Part shown: positions 41,502 to 50,287 of the stretch, one piece after another | How positions within the stretch are numbered: the stretch's first letter is position 1 | Layout: each line of letters opens with the position of its first letter | DNA from: Chryseobacterium cupriresistens | GTDB lineage: Bacteria > Bacteroidota > Bacteroidia > Flavobacteriales > Weeksellaceae | Length of the DNA: 64,000 nt | Reading direction: 5' to 3' | Assembly: GCF_046614675.1 (NCBI RefSeq) | Contig: NZ_JBKKJT010000001.1 | Location: 62,001 to 126,000, forward strand | Position numbers and translations under genes: made by a program | Notes under the pieces: model-generated | The model's database searches: none | The model's input: only the letters and a program-made list of their open reading frames with translations | What the model was told of the DNA's origin: nothing

Positions 41502-41577
41502 TTTTATCGCAGATAAAATCCTTGCGACTTAAAAAAGCATAGTTTGTAAAACTCCTAGCGCCTTTATGTTTCTCCAA
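41502..41577 (+). repeat. TTTTATC..GATAAAATCCTTGCG element, degenerate copy
   Basis: TTTTATCGCAGATAAAATCC, TTGCGACTTAAA, and TAGCGCCTTTATGTTTCTCC in order; same layout as the copy at 12569. Confidence 0.7.
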
Positions 41578-41616
41578 CCTACTAACCTCTAATTTCTAAC
41601 TTCTAATCTCTGATTA
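41575..41616 (+). repeat. Degenerate heptamer array ending at a start codon
   Basis: CAACCTA, CTAACCT, CTAATTT, CTAACTT, CTAATCT, CTGATTA in one register; the ATG of the next gene is 4 bases later. Confidence 0.85.
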
Positions 41617-41619
41617 AAA

Positions 41620-42144
41620 ATGAACACACCAAAATCAAAAAAAATGGAGCTCGTTATTCCGGCTTACAGAATGCATTCCCAAAGCTTTATGAATGTTTTG
41701 GACGGCATTTCGGAAGAAGACGCCTTGAAAAGAATTGAAAATAAAACCAATCATATCGTATGGATGGCAGGAAACTTTGTCAACATGCGCTACGGATTAG
41801 GTTCAGTACTTGGGCTTCAGGGAGAAGACCCTTACAATGATTTGTTTTTCCAGGGAAAAGCACTGGATGAAAGTTTAAAATATCCAACCCTGGCTGAACT
41901 GAAAGAAAACTTTCATACAATTTCAGCTAAAGTCTTTCAAAAACTTCATGAAGTAACCGATGAAGAGCTGGATGAAATATTTGAAATAGGAATGAACATC
42001 CCTTTCATTAAAGAAACAAAACTCAATTTTGTCGGAATGTGCATCGGCCGTGAAGACTATCTCTGCGGACAGATAGGTCTCATGCGCAGAATTTTGGATT
42101 ATCCGGGAATGAAATATGATGTGGACGAAAATCTTAAATATTAA
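41620..42144 (+). CDS. DinB-family protein, second type
   Basis: 174 residues. Four-helix DinB pattern with His in NKTNHIVWMAGNFVNMRYGLG, but the usual C-terminal HxxxH pair is replaced (MCIGREDYLCGQIGLMRRIL has no His), so the metal site is incomplete. It may be structural or use another ligand set. The next gene starts 3 bp after its stop, so they form an operon. The start codon is preceded directly by a heptamer array instead of a usual leader. Confidence 0.75.
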   Translation: MNTPKSKKMELVIPAYRMHSQSFMNVLDGISEEDALKRIENKTNHIVWMAGNFVNMRYGLGSVLGLQGEDPYNDLFFQGKALDESLKYPTLAELKENFHTISAKVFQKLHEVTDEELDEIFEIGMNIPFIKETKLNFVGMCIGREDYLCGQIGLMRRILDYPGMKYDVDENLKY

Positions 42145-42146
42145 TA

Positions 42147-42923
42147 ATGAATCCAGTAGAAAAAGGCTATAAAAAAGTCAACGGAATCCAATTATATTAC
42201 GAGATCTACGGATCAGGAAAACCTGTGGTTTTAATCCATGGCGGTGGCTCTTCAATGCTTTATGATTTTAAAGAAGTCATTGCAAGGCTGGAAGGCAAGT
42301 TCCAGCTGATAGGAATCGATTTACAAAACCATGGCAGAAGTGAACACCGCGATATTCCTGAAACATTTGAACAGGATGCAGACGATGTTGCAGGACTTTT
42401 GGCAGAACTTAACATTGAAAAAGCTTCATTCTGGGGATTCAGTAATGGAGGAAGTACGGTAATGCAGATTGGCCACCGACATCCGGGCATTGTTGAAAAA
42501 CTGGTTGTTGCCTCAGCTTTCTACAAAAAAAGCGGAATGATAGACGGATTTTTTGAAGGAATGCAGGAAGCAACTTTTGAATCAATGCCGGAACCTTTTA
42601 AAATTAATTTCTTAAGCCTCAATCCTGATTTTTCAAAGCTTGAAAACCTTTTTGAGAAAGATTGTACAAGGATGCAGACTTTTCAGGACTGGAATGATGA
42701 AGTGCTGAGGTCGATCAAATCACCTGCATTATTTATCAGCGGCGATCAGGATGTGATGAAGCCGGAACATACTGCCGAAATGTGGAGGTTGGTGAAAGGC
42801 TCCCGGTTACTGATACTTCCCGCAACTCATGGTACTTATATGATGCCGGACTTTGATGGAAGTATTGATGCCAACTTAATAGACTTTACCGTCAGGGAAG
42901 TAGAAAAATTTTTAAACCATTAA
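42147..42923 (+). CDS. Alpha/beta hydrolase
   Basis: 258 residues, alpha/beta-hydrolase fold. Oxyanion segment VLIHGGGSSM, nucleophile Ser in FWGFSNGGSTVM, acid in LFISGDQDVMKP, and late His in LPATHGTYM. Cytoplasmic esterase or C-C hydrolase; substrate unknown. Cotranscribed with the preceding DinB gene. Confidence 0.9.
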   Translation: MNPVEKGYKKVNGIQLYYEIYGSGKPVVLIHGGGSSMLYDFKEVIARLEGKFQLIGIDLQNHGRSEHRDIPETFEQDADDVAGLLAELNIEKASFWGFSNGGSTVMQIGHRHPGIVEKLVVASAFYKKSGMIDGFFEGMQEATFESMPEPFKINFLSLNPDFSKLENLFEKDCTRMQTFQDWNDEVLRSIKSPALFISGDQDVMKPEHTAEMWRLVKGSRLLILPATHGTYMMPDFDGSIDANLIDFTVREVEKFLNH

Positions 42924-43013
42924 GCGTTTTTTTATTCATAGTAAATTAATTAATCCTTAATGGATCAACAGTAGAAACAATATTTTATAATAATAACTTT
43001 AAAATTAAAAATC

Positions 43014-43445
43014 ATGGCTAAATTAAATCCTTATCTGAATTTTGATGGAACAGCTGAAGAAGCGTTCAATTTTTACAAAAGTGTTTTCGGTGGTGAATTC
43101 GTTGGTGGAATTCATAAAATGGGCAATGCTCCCGGTACCGAAAACCTGTCAGAAGAAGAAAAAAACAGGGTAATGCACATCGCTTTGCCTGTGGGAGGCG
43201 ATCTTTTAATGGCATCCGATATTGTACCGGCATTCGGGCAGACTCTTACTGTAGGAAATAATAATTATGTGTCTATTTTCCCTGATTCAAAAAGCGAAGC
43301 AGACAGAATTTTTAAAGAACTTTCTGATGGCGGAAACGTGGAAATGCCCATTGAAGATCAGTTCTGGGGAGACTACTTCGGATGTTTTCAGGATAAGTAT
43401 GGTGTTCATTGGATGGTGAACTATAATGAAGAATCTGCAAAATAA
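43014..43445 (+). CDS. VOC-family protein, PhnB-like
   Basis: 143 residues of the PhnB/YjdN type: LNPYLNFDGTAEEAFNFYKSVFGGEF at the start and DQFWGDYFGCFQDKYGVHWMVNYN at the end. Such proteins are small VOC dimers; enzymatic activity is often not known. Part of the stress gene run. A terminator follows. Confidence 0.9.
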   Translation: MAKLNPYLNFDGTAEEAFNFYKSVFGGEFVGGIHKMGNAPGTENLSEEEKNRVMHIALPVGGDLLMASDIVPAFGQTLTVGNNNYVSIFPDSKSEADRIFKELSDGGNVEMPIEDQFWGDYFGCFQDKYGVHWMVNYNEESAK

Positions 43446-43465
43446 TCTTATATTTAACTAATGAT

Positions 43466-43503
43466 AATAAAGAGATGCTCATTTTTGGGCAGCTCTTTAT
43501 TTA
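43466..43503 (+). terminator. Terminator of the PhnB-like gene
   Basis: AATAAAGAG and CTCTTTATT form the outer stem with an inner TGCTC/GGGCA part. Confidence 0.75.
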
Positions 43504-43524
43504 AACTTTTAAAAATATAGAACT

Positions 43525-43938
43525 ATGGATCCAATTAAAATAGACATCACAATTTTAGCACCGGTGGAGAAGGTTTGGAATTATTTCAATGAACCCAAGC
43601 ACATTACGAAATGGAATTTCGCCCATGAAACCTGGCACTGTCCTAGTTCTGAAAATAACCTTATAGTAGGAGGCAAATTCAAAAACAGAATGGAAGCAAA
43701 AGACAAAAGCTTCGGGTTTGATTTTGAAGGCGTATATGATGAAATTATTCCTCATGAGGTCATTAAGTATCACCTGGAGGACGGACGAAAAGTGGAAGTT
43801 GTTTTCGATAAAATAGATGAGAATACAACAAAAGTGATTGAAATTTTCGATCCGGAAAAACAAAATTCTGTGGAAATGCAGCGGGATGGCTGGTATGCTA
43901 TTCTCAACAACTTCCACAAATATGTTGAGAATCATTAA
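43525..43938 (+). CDS. SRPBCC (AHSA1-type) protein 1
   Basis: 137 residues of the START-like SRPBCC fold, AHSA1 group: ITILAPVEKVWNYFNEPKHITKWNFA at the start and DGWYAILNNFHKYVE at the C-terminal helix. A hydrophobic-ligand pocket protein, function unknown. It is followed within 18 bp by a HhH-type small gene. Confidence 0.85.
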   Translation: MDPIKIDITILAPVEKVWNYFNEPKHITKWNFAHETWHCPSSENNLIVGGKFKNRMEAKDKSFGFDFEGVYDEIIPHEVIKYHLEDGRKVEVVFDKIDENTTKVIEIFDPEKQNSVEMQRDGWYAILNNFHKYVENH

Positions 43939-43956
43939 TAATATTTTTTTGTAGCC

Positions 43957-44214
43957 ATGATCAATCTAGTTATCATGTCAAAGAGTTTAAACTCTATGTA
44001 TGCTTTTAATTATGACTCTGCAGAGCAATTCCTTCACGGAGTTATTGCAATACCGGCAAGAAAAGCCTTAGAAAAGGAAAAAATAAATTCTTTGGAAAAA
44101 CTTTCAGATTATTCCGAAAAAGAAATCATGCAGCTGCATGGTTTCGGTAAAAATGCGATGATGAAACTGAAGAATTACATGAAAGAAAATCAGGTCTGCT
44201 TTAAAGAAGCATAA
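43957..44214 (+). CDS. Small helix-hairpin-helix protein resembling RNA polymerase alpha C-terminal domain
   Basis: 85 residues; a second ATG at 43975 (MSKSLN) is as likely as the first. The body reads AIPARKALEKEKINSLEKLSDYSEKEIMQLHGFGKNAMMKLKNYM, which fits the HhH fold of the RNA polymerase alpha C-terminal domain (a family known as RNA_pol_A_CTD-like). It may bind nucleic acid; no function is assigned. Close behind the SRPBCC gene. Confidence 0.75.
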   Translation: MINLVIMSKSLNSMYAFNYDSAEQFLHGVIAIPARKALEKEKINSLEKLSDYSEKEIMQLHGFGKNAMMKLKNYMKENQVCFKEA

Positions 44215-44348
44215 TATATATACAACTGAAAAATTTTGCAGTGTCATTGCAGTAAAACGGATTGGTATCGTTTAAAAGCAAAGGCATAAGATCTGTTTTT
44301 GCTGTATAGAAAGTTAAAAATACATCACCCTTTTTAAAAATTAAAATT

Positions 44349-45215
44349 ATGAATAACGATATTTTCCCATGTCTCTGGTATGATGGAGACGCCAAGCAGT
44401 CAGCCGAATTTTATTGTAAGGTTTTCGGAGGCGAAATCACTGCAGATACTCCTGTTGTCATGAATATTGATTTGTTTGGACAGAGAATTATGCTTCTGAA
44501 TGGAGGCCCTCAATTCAAAAAAAATGCTTCCATCTCTTTTATGGTAATCTGTGAAACAGAAGATGAAGTTCAAAAATACTGGGATCAGTTACTGGATGGC
44601 GGAATAGCTTTGATGGAACTGGGATCTTACTCATGGAGCCCGAAATACGGATGGGTTCAGGATAAATATGGCGTAACATGGCAGTTGTTTCTGGGAGAAA
44701 AAGCAAGCGATCAGAAAATAATTCCTACCTTGATGTTTATCCATGGAAATAACGGAAAAGCCAAAGAAGCAATGGAACTTTACACGAAAACTTTTCCCAA
44801 TTCAAGCATCGGAAATATATTGACCTACGGAGCAGGGAGCGAAGGACATAACATTCCGGAACCGGCAGAAAATGTTCAGCATGCTCATTTTACAATCGAT
44901 AATTACAGCGTATTCTGTATGGATAATTCCTATGATCACCAGTTTGACTTCAATGAAGGAATATCATTAGTGGTAATGACAGATGACCAGGAACAAACCG
45001 ACAAATATTGGAATACACTCACTGCTGGCGGTGGCAGAGAAAGTATGTGCGGCTGGCTGAAAGATAAATACGGATTAAGCTGGCAGATTGTTCCTAAGAG
45101 ACTCATCCAGCTGATGAATGATTCTAACCAGGAAAAAGCCTATAAAGTTGTTCAGGCGATGATGAAAATGCAGAAAATTATTATTCAGGATCTGGAAGAC
45201 GCTTATAATTCTTAA
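44349..45215 (+). CDS. Two-domain VOC protein, PhnB-like
   Basis: 288 residues with two VOC modules in tandem: domain 1 about 1-125 (FPCLWYDGDAKQSAEFYCKVFGGEI, ending WVQDKYGVTWQLFLG) and domain 2 about 130-255 (TLMFIHGNNGKAKEAMELYTKTFPNSSIG, ending GWLKDKYGLSWQIVP). A helical C-terminal tail of about 30 residues follows. Members of this type are annotated as 3-demethylubiquinone methyltransferase-like but lack a methyltransferase fold. Confidence 0.9.
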   Translation: MNNDIFPCLWYDGDAKQSAEFYCKVFGGEITADTPVVMNIDLFGQRIMLLNGGPQFKKNASISFMVICETEDEVQKYWDQLLDGGIALMELGSYSWSPKYGWVQDKYGVTWQLFLGEKASDQKIIPTLMFIHGNNGKAKEAMELYTKTFPNSSIGNILTYGAGSEGHNIPEPAENVQHAHFTIDNYSVFCMDNSYDHQFDFNEGISLVVMTDDQEQTDKYWNTLTAGGGRESMCGWLKDKYGLSWQIVPKRLIQLMNDSNQEKAYKVVQAMMKMQKIIIQDLEDAYNS

Positions 45216-45262
45216 ATATTTTCGGCGTATTGTTTGATGTGATTTAGAAAAAAGATTTGCAT

Positions 45263-46096
45263 ATGAAAACACAGAACAAATCAGACTCTAAGTCAAAAGT
45301 CCCTAAAGACGGGGTGTTTCCGGAAATTATCAGGAACGATTATCAGGGAAGCCGGAAGCTGCAGGGTAAAAAAGCTGTTATTTCCGGAGGAGACAGCGGC
45401 ATAGGACAGGCGGTGGCCGTTCATTTTGCCAGAGAAGGAGCAGATGTCGCCATTATCTATAAAGAAAGTGACGATGATGCTAACGAAACCAAAAGACTGG
45501 TGGAAAAAGAAGGGCAGAAATGTCTTCTGATCAAAGGAGATCTTACCCGGAAAGCATTCAGAACCAAATGCGCAGACAAGATTAAAACAGAGTGGAAGAA
45601 TATTGATATTCTTGTTAATAATGCAGGAATTCATACTTCAAAAAGCAGTCTGGAAAAAATCTCTGATGAACAGATTCAGGAAACGTTTGATACCAATATT
45701 ATTTCCATGATTTCATTCACCAGAAATTTTCTTCCTATGATACCAAAAGGAGGACGAATCATTTGTACAACCTCTGTTACAGCGTACCGCGGAAGTGACC
45801 ACTTAATAGATTATGCGGCAACAAAAGGTGCTGTTTTGTCTTTTATCCGGTCTCTTGCCGATAATCTTGCCGAAAAAGAAATTCTGGTAAACGGAATTGC
45901 ACCAGGACCTATATGGACTCCATTGGTGAAAGAAGCTTTTGATGACCTTTCCACCTTTGGAAAAGACACTCTGCTGAAACGTGCGGGACAACCTTCTGAA
46001 GTAGCACCAGCTTATGTTTTTCTTGCCTCAAAGGATGCAAGTTATATTGCAGGAGAAATTATTCATATCAATGGAGGTGATTTTGTCGGAGGATAG
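45263..46096 (+). CDS. Short-chain dehydrogenase/reductase, general-stress type
   Basis: 277 residues from the ATG at 45263 (the TTG two codons upstream is unlikely). It has the extended N-terminus of the YghA/Gsp39 group (DYQGSRKLQGKKAVISGGDSGIGQAVA), NAG at LVNNAGIH, and YxxxK in DYAATKGA. The C-terminus is IAGEIIHINGGDFVGG. Related proteins are induced by stress in other bacteria; the substrate is unknown. Confidence 0.9.
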   Translation: MKTQNKSDSKSKVPKDGVFPEIIRNDYQGSRKLQGKKAVISGGDSGIGQAVAVHFAREGADVAIIYKESDDDANETKRLVEKEGQKCLLIKGDLTRKAFRTKCADKIKTEWKNIDILVNNAGIHTSKSSLEKISDEQIQETFDTNIISMISFTRNFLPMIPKGGRIICTTSVTAYRGSDHLIDYAATKGAVLSFIRSLADNLAEKEILVNGIAPGPIWTPLVKEAFDDLSTFGKDTLLKRAGQPSEVAPAYVFLASKDASYIAGEIIHINGGDFVGG

Positions 46097-46118
46097 AATG
46101 AGAAGCTAGAAGTGGTCA

Positions 46119-46204
46119 CAATAACACTCTTACTCTCTTACTCTCAAACTCACCCACCAACGCAGTCACCTGCAACCTATTATCCATCACCTAATCCCTT
46201 AAAA
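46119..46204 (+). repeat. Degenerate heptamer array ending at a start codon
   Basis: From 46163 on the register is strict: CAGTCAC, CTGCAAC, CTATTAT, CCATCAC, CTAATCC, CTTAAAA, up to 5 bases before the ATG at 46210. The upstream part (46119-46162) has C/T-rich units of 6-8 bp. Confidence 0.8.
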
Positions 46205-46209
46205 AATAT

Positions 46210-46638
46210 ATGGAAAAATTATCATATGAAATAGAGATCAATGCTGAACCTGAAAAAGTATGGAGTGTCCTTTGGGGTGATATTACCTACAGACAATGGA
46301 CAACAGCATTTACAGAAGGTTCTTTTTATGAAGGAACGCTTGAAAAAAATAATATTGTCAAGTTTCTTGATCCGAAAAACAACGGAATGTACAGCAGGGT
46401 GGAAAAAATGATCCCCAACGAGGAAATAAAATTTTTGCACCTTGGAGAAATTTATGAAGGCATTGAAGTTCCTCAGGACTGGGGTGAAGCTACAGAGGCT
46501 TACTTTCTTGAGGAGAATGAAGAAGGCACTTTACTGAAAACAGAAATTCAGACACCGGCAGAATTTAAAGAATTTTTTGAAGAGAAGTTTCCAAAAGCGA
46601 TGTCACTCGTTAAACATCTTTCAGAAAATCAGCTGTAA
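46210..46638 (+). CDS. SRPBCC (AHSA1-type) protein 2
   Basis: 142 residues: YEIEINAEPEKVWSVLWGDITYRQWTTAF at the start, FKEFFEEKFPKAMSLVKHL at the end. Paralogue of the gene at 46724 (both have KLSYE/TLSYE and WSVLWG/WDILWN). Small hydrophobic-ligand fold, function unknown. Its start codon follows a heptamer array with no visible ribosome-binding site. Confidence 0.85.
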   Translation: MEKLSYEIEINAEPEKVWSVLWGDITYRQWTTAFTEGSFYEGTLEKNNIVKFLDPKNNGMYSRVEKMIPNEEIKFLHLGEIYEGIEVPQDWGEATEAYFLEENEEGTLLKTEIQTPAEFKEFFEEKFPKAMSLVKHLSENQL

Positions 46639-46676
46639 ATAATTGAGTTAGAATTAAAGAAAAATCTGCGAGCTCT

Positions 46677-46704
46677 GAGATTGCTTCGCTTTGCTCGCAA
46701 TGAC
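46677..46704 (+). repeat. GTCATT-type hairpin repeat, GC/GC variant
   Basis: GAGATTGCTTCGC then TTTGCTCGCAATGAC. Confidence 0.7.
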
Positions 46705-46723
46705 CACCCTAAAAAAATAAAAA

Positions 46724-47182
46724 ATGGAAACCTTATCATACGAAACAGTAATTGATGCGCCTATGCAGAAAGTGTGGGACATCCTATGGAATCCTGAAAC
46801 ATATAGTGAATGGACTAAGTATTTCGGAGCAGGATCTGTTATGAAATCCGACTGGAAAGTAGGAGGAAAAACCTATTTCCTGAATGCACAGGGAGAAGGA
46901 ATGGTTTCAACCATAGACAGCATGGACGAGCCCAATCATATTGTGTTTAAACATCTGGGAATGGTAGATAAAGATGGGCATGAAGATACCCAAAGCAAAG
47001 AAGTCATGGAGTGGAACGGGAGTTTTGAAAAATACTTTCTGATAGACTTTGACGGAAAAACGAAACTTCACGCCGAGGTTCAGGTAGAAAAACAGTGGCA
47101 GGATCATATGAATACAGGCTTTACAAAAGGATTAATGGTTGTGAAAAGTCTTGCGGAAGGAGTGAGCCTTGGTTCAGTGTGA
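46724..47182 (+). CDS. SRPBCC (AHSA1-type) protein 3
   Basis: 152 residues: ETVIDAPMQKVWDILWNPETYSEWTKYF at the start, QWQDHMNTGFTKGLMVVKSLAEG at the end. Close relative of the preceding gene and of the protein at 43525. Function unknown. Confidence 0.85.
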   Translation: METLSYETVIDAPMQKVWDILWNPETYSEWTKYFGAGSVMKSDWKVGGKTYFLNAQGEGMVSTIDSMDEPNHIVFKHLGMVDKDGHEDTQSKEVMEWNGSFEKYFLIDFDGKTKLHAEVQVEKQWQDHMNTGFTKGLMVVKSLAEGVSLGSV

Positions 47183-47190
47183 TGAAATTC

Positions 47191-47276
47191 AATGTTTAAT
47201 GTTTAAGGTTTAGAGTTGGTTTCTTACCCTGAATACTAATATCTGCTACCTGCCACCTAATATCTACCACCTATAA
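47191..47276 (+). repeat. Two adjacent heptamer arrays ending at a start codon
   Basis: First AATGTTT, AATGTTT, AAGGTTT, AGAGTTG (47191-47218). Then CTGAATA, CTAATAT, CTGCTAC, CTGCCAC, CTAATAT, CTACCAC, CTATAAA from 47229, the last overlapping the ATG at 47277 by one base. Confidence 0.9.
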
Positions 47277-47735
47277 ATGAAATTACTCGTAATACTTTTC
47301 GCAACATTTATTCTGGCTTTGCTGGGGACTTTTTTGTTTCAGGGAAAGCCGGATTTTATATTTTCAGGGAATCTGGGAATGGCTGTTTTCATCCTATTTA
47401 CAGGTTTTTCCCATTTTAAATTTCAAAAAGGAATGGCGATGATGATCCCTGATTTTATCCCTGCCAGGATGTTTTGGGTATATTGTACAGGAGTTTTGGA
47501 GATTGCGGCAGGAATCGGGCTTATGATTCCTGCCATCCGTGAGATAACAGCAATTTTACTCATTATTTTTTACGTATTGGTTTTTATAGCCAATATCAAT
47601 TCTTCCAGAAATAAGATTAATATTTTTAAAGCCGATTACACAGGGCCGGGAATGAAGTATCTTTATACTCAAAGGATTCCCATGCAGATTATTTTAATAG
47701 TCTGGACCTGGTATTTCGGAATTTATTTACACTAA
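47277..47735 (+). CDS. DoxX-like membrane protein
   Basis: 152 residues with four membrane helices. The central part IFSGNLGMAVFILFTGFSHFKFQKGMAMMIPDFIPARMFWVYCTGVLEIAAGIGLMIP is the DoxX-like pattern. Inner membrane. The last gene of the run that starts at 39348. Its start codon is preceded directly by a heptamer array. Confidence 0.8.
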   Translation: MKLLVILFATFILALLGTFLFQGKPDFIFSGNLGMAVFILFTGFSHFKFQKGMAMMIPDFIPARMFWVYCTGVLEIAAGIGLMIPAIREITAILLIIFYVLVFIANINSSRNKINIFKADYTGPGMKYLYTQRIPMQIILIVWTWYFGIYLH

Positions 47736-47906
47736 AAAAGACAGTCTGTATAGGCTGTTTTTTTTTATAATCGGGATTTTTTTTAACTAAATGAGATAAA
47801 AATGTAACATTTTATAGGTGTAACGAGTCTTATTATAGAAAAGCATGAGTTTTTACTAATCTAAAAATGAAATGCCTATATAACTTTAACCTTTAAAACA
47901 GAAGTT

Positions 47907-49910
47907 ATGAATCTAAATCACAACATTTTCGGTACAGCCCTTATTGTACTATCCACCATTATGACCAACGCACAGAGTTCTACTGCCAAACTGCCGGGAG
48001 ATCCTACTTTACCATCTTCCAGGGCTAATCTTGAAAAACTTATTTCCTACGACAAAGGAGATTTTAAATACAAAGTTGAAGATTATTTTGCAAGACCAAA
48101 AGCTTCAGCCTTTAAAATTTCTCCGGACGGGAAATATCTTTCCTATAAAGAAAAAGATCAGGAGAAAAAAAATCATGTTTATGTAAAAGATCTTGGCACC
48201 GGAAAAATTACCAAAGCTATTGTAGAAAAAGATGATCTGATAAGAAACTATGGCTGGCTGAACAAAAAACGCCTTTTCTATACACAAGATAGAGGCGGAA
48301 ATGAAAATATCCACCTGTATGCTACCGATACAGACGGAGGAAATCAAAAGGATTTAACACCATTTGACGGAGTAAAAGTGCAGACCATTATTCCTATAAA
48401 AGATACTGATTTCGTTGTGGTTACCATGAATAAAAACAACAAGCAGATCTTTGAGCCTTTTAAAATCAATTTCATTACCGGGGAAATGACCCAGCTGTAT
48501 GAAAATAAAGATGTCAACAGCCCTATTGACGATTATCTTTTTGATAAAGACGGAAATCTGAGAGGTTATAGCGTCCTTGAAAACGGATTAACCACAAAAA
48601 CCTATTATAAAGATCTGCAGACCGGAAAATTCAATCTGATCAAATCTGCAGACTGGTCTGATACCTTCAGTATTATAGAGTTTAATGAAAATTCTAAAAA
48701 TAAAGATGAAGCGTATGTAGTAACCAATCTGGATAGCGATAAAGCGAGAATCGTCCTGTATGATCTGAAGAAGAATGCGGTGATTAAAGAAATTTATTCC
48801 AATCCTGTATATGATGTAAGCTCAATAAGCACAGCGGGTAAAAACAGAAACTATGAGCTTGACTATATCAGCTATGAAGGAACCAAAGGAGAAACAGTTC
48901 CGGTAAGTAAATTTTATAAAGAAATACATGACAAATTAAAATCTCAGTTTGGAGACAAGGAATTTGGAATTGTTTCTTCTGATGATAATAATGATAAACT
49001 TCTGGTTGTTGTAGGAAGTGATAAGCTCTATGGGACTTATTATGAATACGACACCAAAACCAAGCAGACCAAGCTTCTGTACAACCTGATGCCACAGTTG
49101 AAGGAAGAAGACATGGCTGAAATGAGGCCTATCGAATTTAAAAGCAGAGACGGGTTGACAATCCATGGATATATTACCCTACCTAAAGCTGCATTGGAAG
49201 GTAAAAAAGTTCCTTTGATCGTAAATCCTCATGGCGGCCCTCAGGGAATCAGGGACAGTTGGGGATTCAATCCGGAAACACAGCTGTTTGCAAGCCGTGG
49301 ATATGCTACGCTTCAGGTGAACTTCAGGATTTCCGGAGGATATGGAAAATCATTCCAGAAAGCAGGTTACAAGCAGATCGGAAGAAAAGCGATGGATGAT
49401 GTGGAAGATGGTGTAAAATATGCCATTGAACAGGGATGGGTAGATAAAGATAAGGTTGCTATTTACGGAGGAAGCCACGGTGGATATGCAACATTGATGG
49501 GATTGATCAAAACTCCGGATTTATATGCTTGTGGAGTGGATTATGTAGGGGTATCCAACATCTTTACTTTTTTTGATTCTTTCCCGGAATACTGGAAACC
49601 ATACAAAGAAATGGTAAAACAGATCTGGTATGATCTTGATAACCCTGAAGAAGCTAAAATTGCTAAAGAGGTATCTCCTGTGTTTCAGATTGATAAGATT
49701 AAGAAACCTTTATTCGTAGTACAGGGAGCTAATGACCCAAGGGTTAACATCAATGAATCTGATCAGATTGTAAAAGCAATGCGTGCCAAAGGTTTTGAAG
49801 TTCCTTATCTTGTAAAATACGATGAAGGACACGGATTTGGAAAAGAGCCGAACAGAATAGAACTTTATAAATCGATGTTGGGATTCTTTGCTGAAAATTT
49901 TAATAAGTAA
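47907..49910 (+). CDS. S9-family prolyl oligopeptidase-type serine peptidase, secreted
   Basis: 667 residues. Signal peptide 1-22 (ending TNAQ). N-terminal beta-propeller (about 60-400: SPDGKYLSYKEKDQEKKNHVYV, LFYTQDRGGNENIHLY) and C-terminal alpha/beta-hydrolase domain. Catalytic triad: Ser in YGGSHGGYA, Asp in GANDPRV, His in EGHGFG. Acts on short peptides in the periplasm. Stand-alone, with a terminator behind. Confidence 0.95.
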   Translation: MNLNHNIFGTALIVLSTIMTNAQSSTAKLPGDPTLPSSRANLEKLISYDKGDFKYKVEDYFARPKASAFKISPDGKYLSYKEKDQEKKNHVYVKDLGTGKITKAIVEKDDLIRNYGWLNKKRLFYTQDRGGNENIHLYATDTDGGNQKDLTPFDGVKVQTIIPIKDTDFVVVTMNKNNKQIFEPFKINFITGEMTQLYENKDVNSPIDDYLFDKDGNLRGYSVLENGLTTKTYYKDLQTGKFNLIKSADWSDTFSIIEFNENSKNKDEAYVVTNLDSDKARIVLYDLKKNAVIKEIYSNPVYDVSSISTAGKNRNYELDYISYEGTKGETVPVSKFYKEIHDKLKSQFGDKEFGIVSSDDNNDKLLVVVGSDKLYGTYYEYDTKTKQTKLLYNLMPQLKEEDMAEMRPIEFKSRDGLTIHGYITLPKAALEGKKVPLIVNPHGGPQGIRDSWGFNPETQLFASRGYATLQVNFRISGGYGKSFQKAGYKQIGRKAMDDVEDGVKYAIEQGWVDKDKVAIYGGSHGGYATLMGLIKTPDLYACGVDYVGVSNIFTFFDSFPEYWKPYKEMVKQIWYDLDNPEEAKIAKEVSPVFQIDKIKKPLFVVQGANDPRVNINESDQIVKAMRAKGFEVPYLVKYDEGHGFGKEPNRIELYKSMLGFFAENFNK

Positions 49911-49931
49911 ACTATAATTTTATAATGTTTG

Positions 49932-49963
49932 GAACGGAAGGCTTGGTCTTCCGTTTCTTTTTA
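49932..49963 (+). terminator. Terminator of the S9 peptidase gene
   Basis: AACGGAAG and CTTCCGTT pair around a 7-base loop, followed by TCTTTTT. Confidence 0.8.
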
Positions 49964-49970
49964 CCATAAA

Positions 49971-49998
49971 GTCATTGCGAGCAAAGCGAAGCAATCTT
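49971..49998 (+). repeat. GTCATT-type hairpin repeat, GC/GC variant
   Basis: GTCATTGCGAGC then GCGAAGCAATC. Confidence 0.7.
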
Positions 49999-50019
49999 AT
50001 TAAAACCAGAAGTAGTAGA

Positions 50020-50101
50020 GTTGGAAAACGCAAAGACGCTAAAAATTTTCACAACAATCTGTATATTTTTAAGGCGCAAGGATTTTATCTCCGATAAAAT
50101 T
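50020..50101 (-). repeat. TTTTATC element, inverted copy
   Basis: Reads GGAAAACGCAAAGACGC, GGCGCAAGGATTTTATC, TCCGATAAAAT; opposite orientation to the copy at 50209. Confidence 0.7.
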
Positions 50102-50208
50102 GAAGACTGCCTATTTTAGTTTTTTAGCTGATTATGTTGACTAAATAGATTTGAGAAGTCCCATGATTAGAAAATAATAAGACAGATCGCTTGCTGAAAA
50201 TCTCTGAT

Positions 50209-50276
50209 TTTCTTGCGCCTTACAATTATACATTATAACGATAAAAACTTTGTGCCCTTGCGTTTTCCAACAAAAA
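50209..50276 (+). repeat. TTTTATC element, partial copy
   Basis: CTTGCGCCTTACAATTATAC and TTTGTGCCCTTGCGTTTTCC, without the leading palindrome. It faces the copy at 50020. Confidence 0.65.
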
Positions 50277-50287
50277 TATTATTTTAC

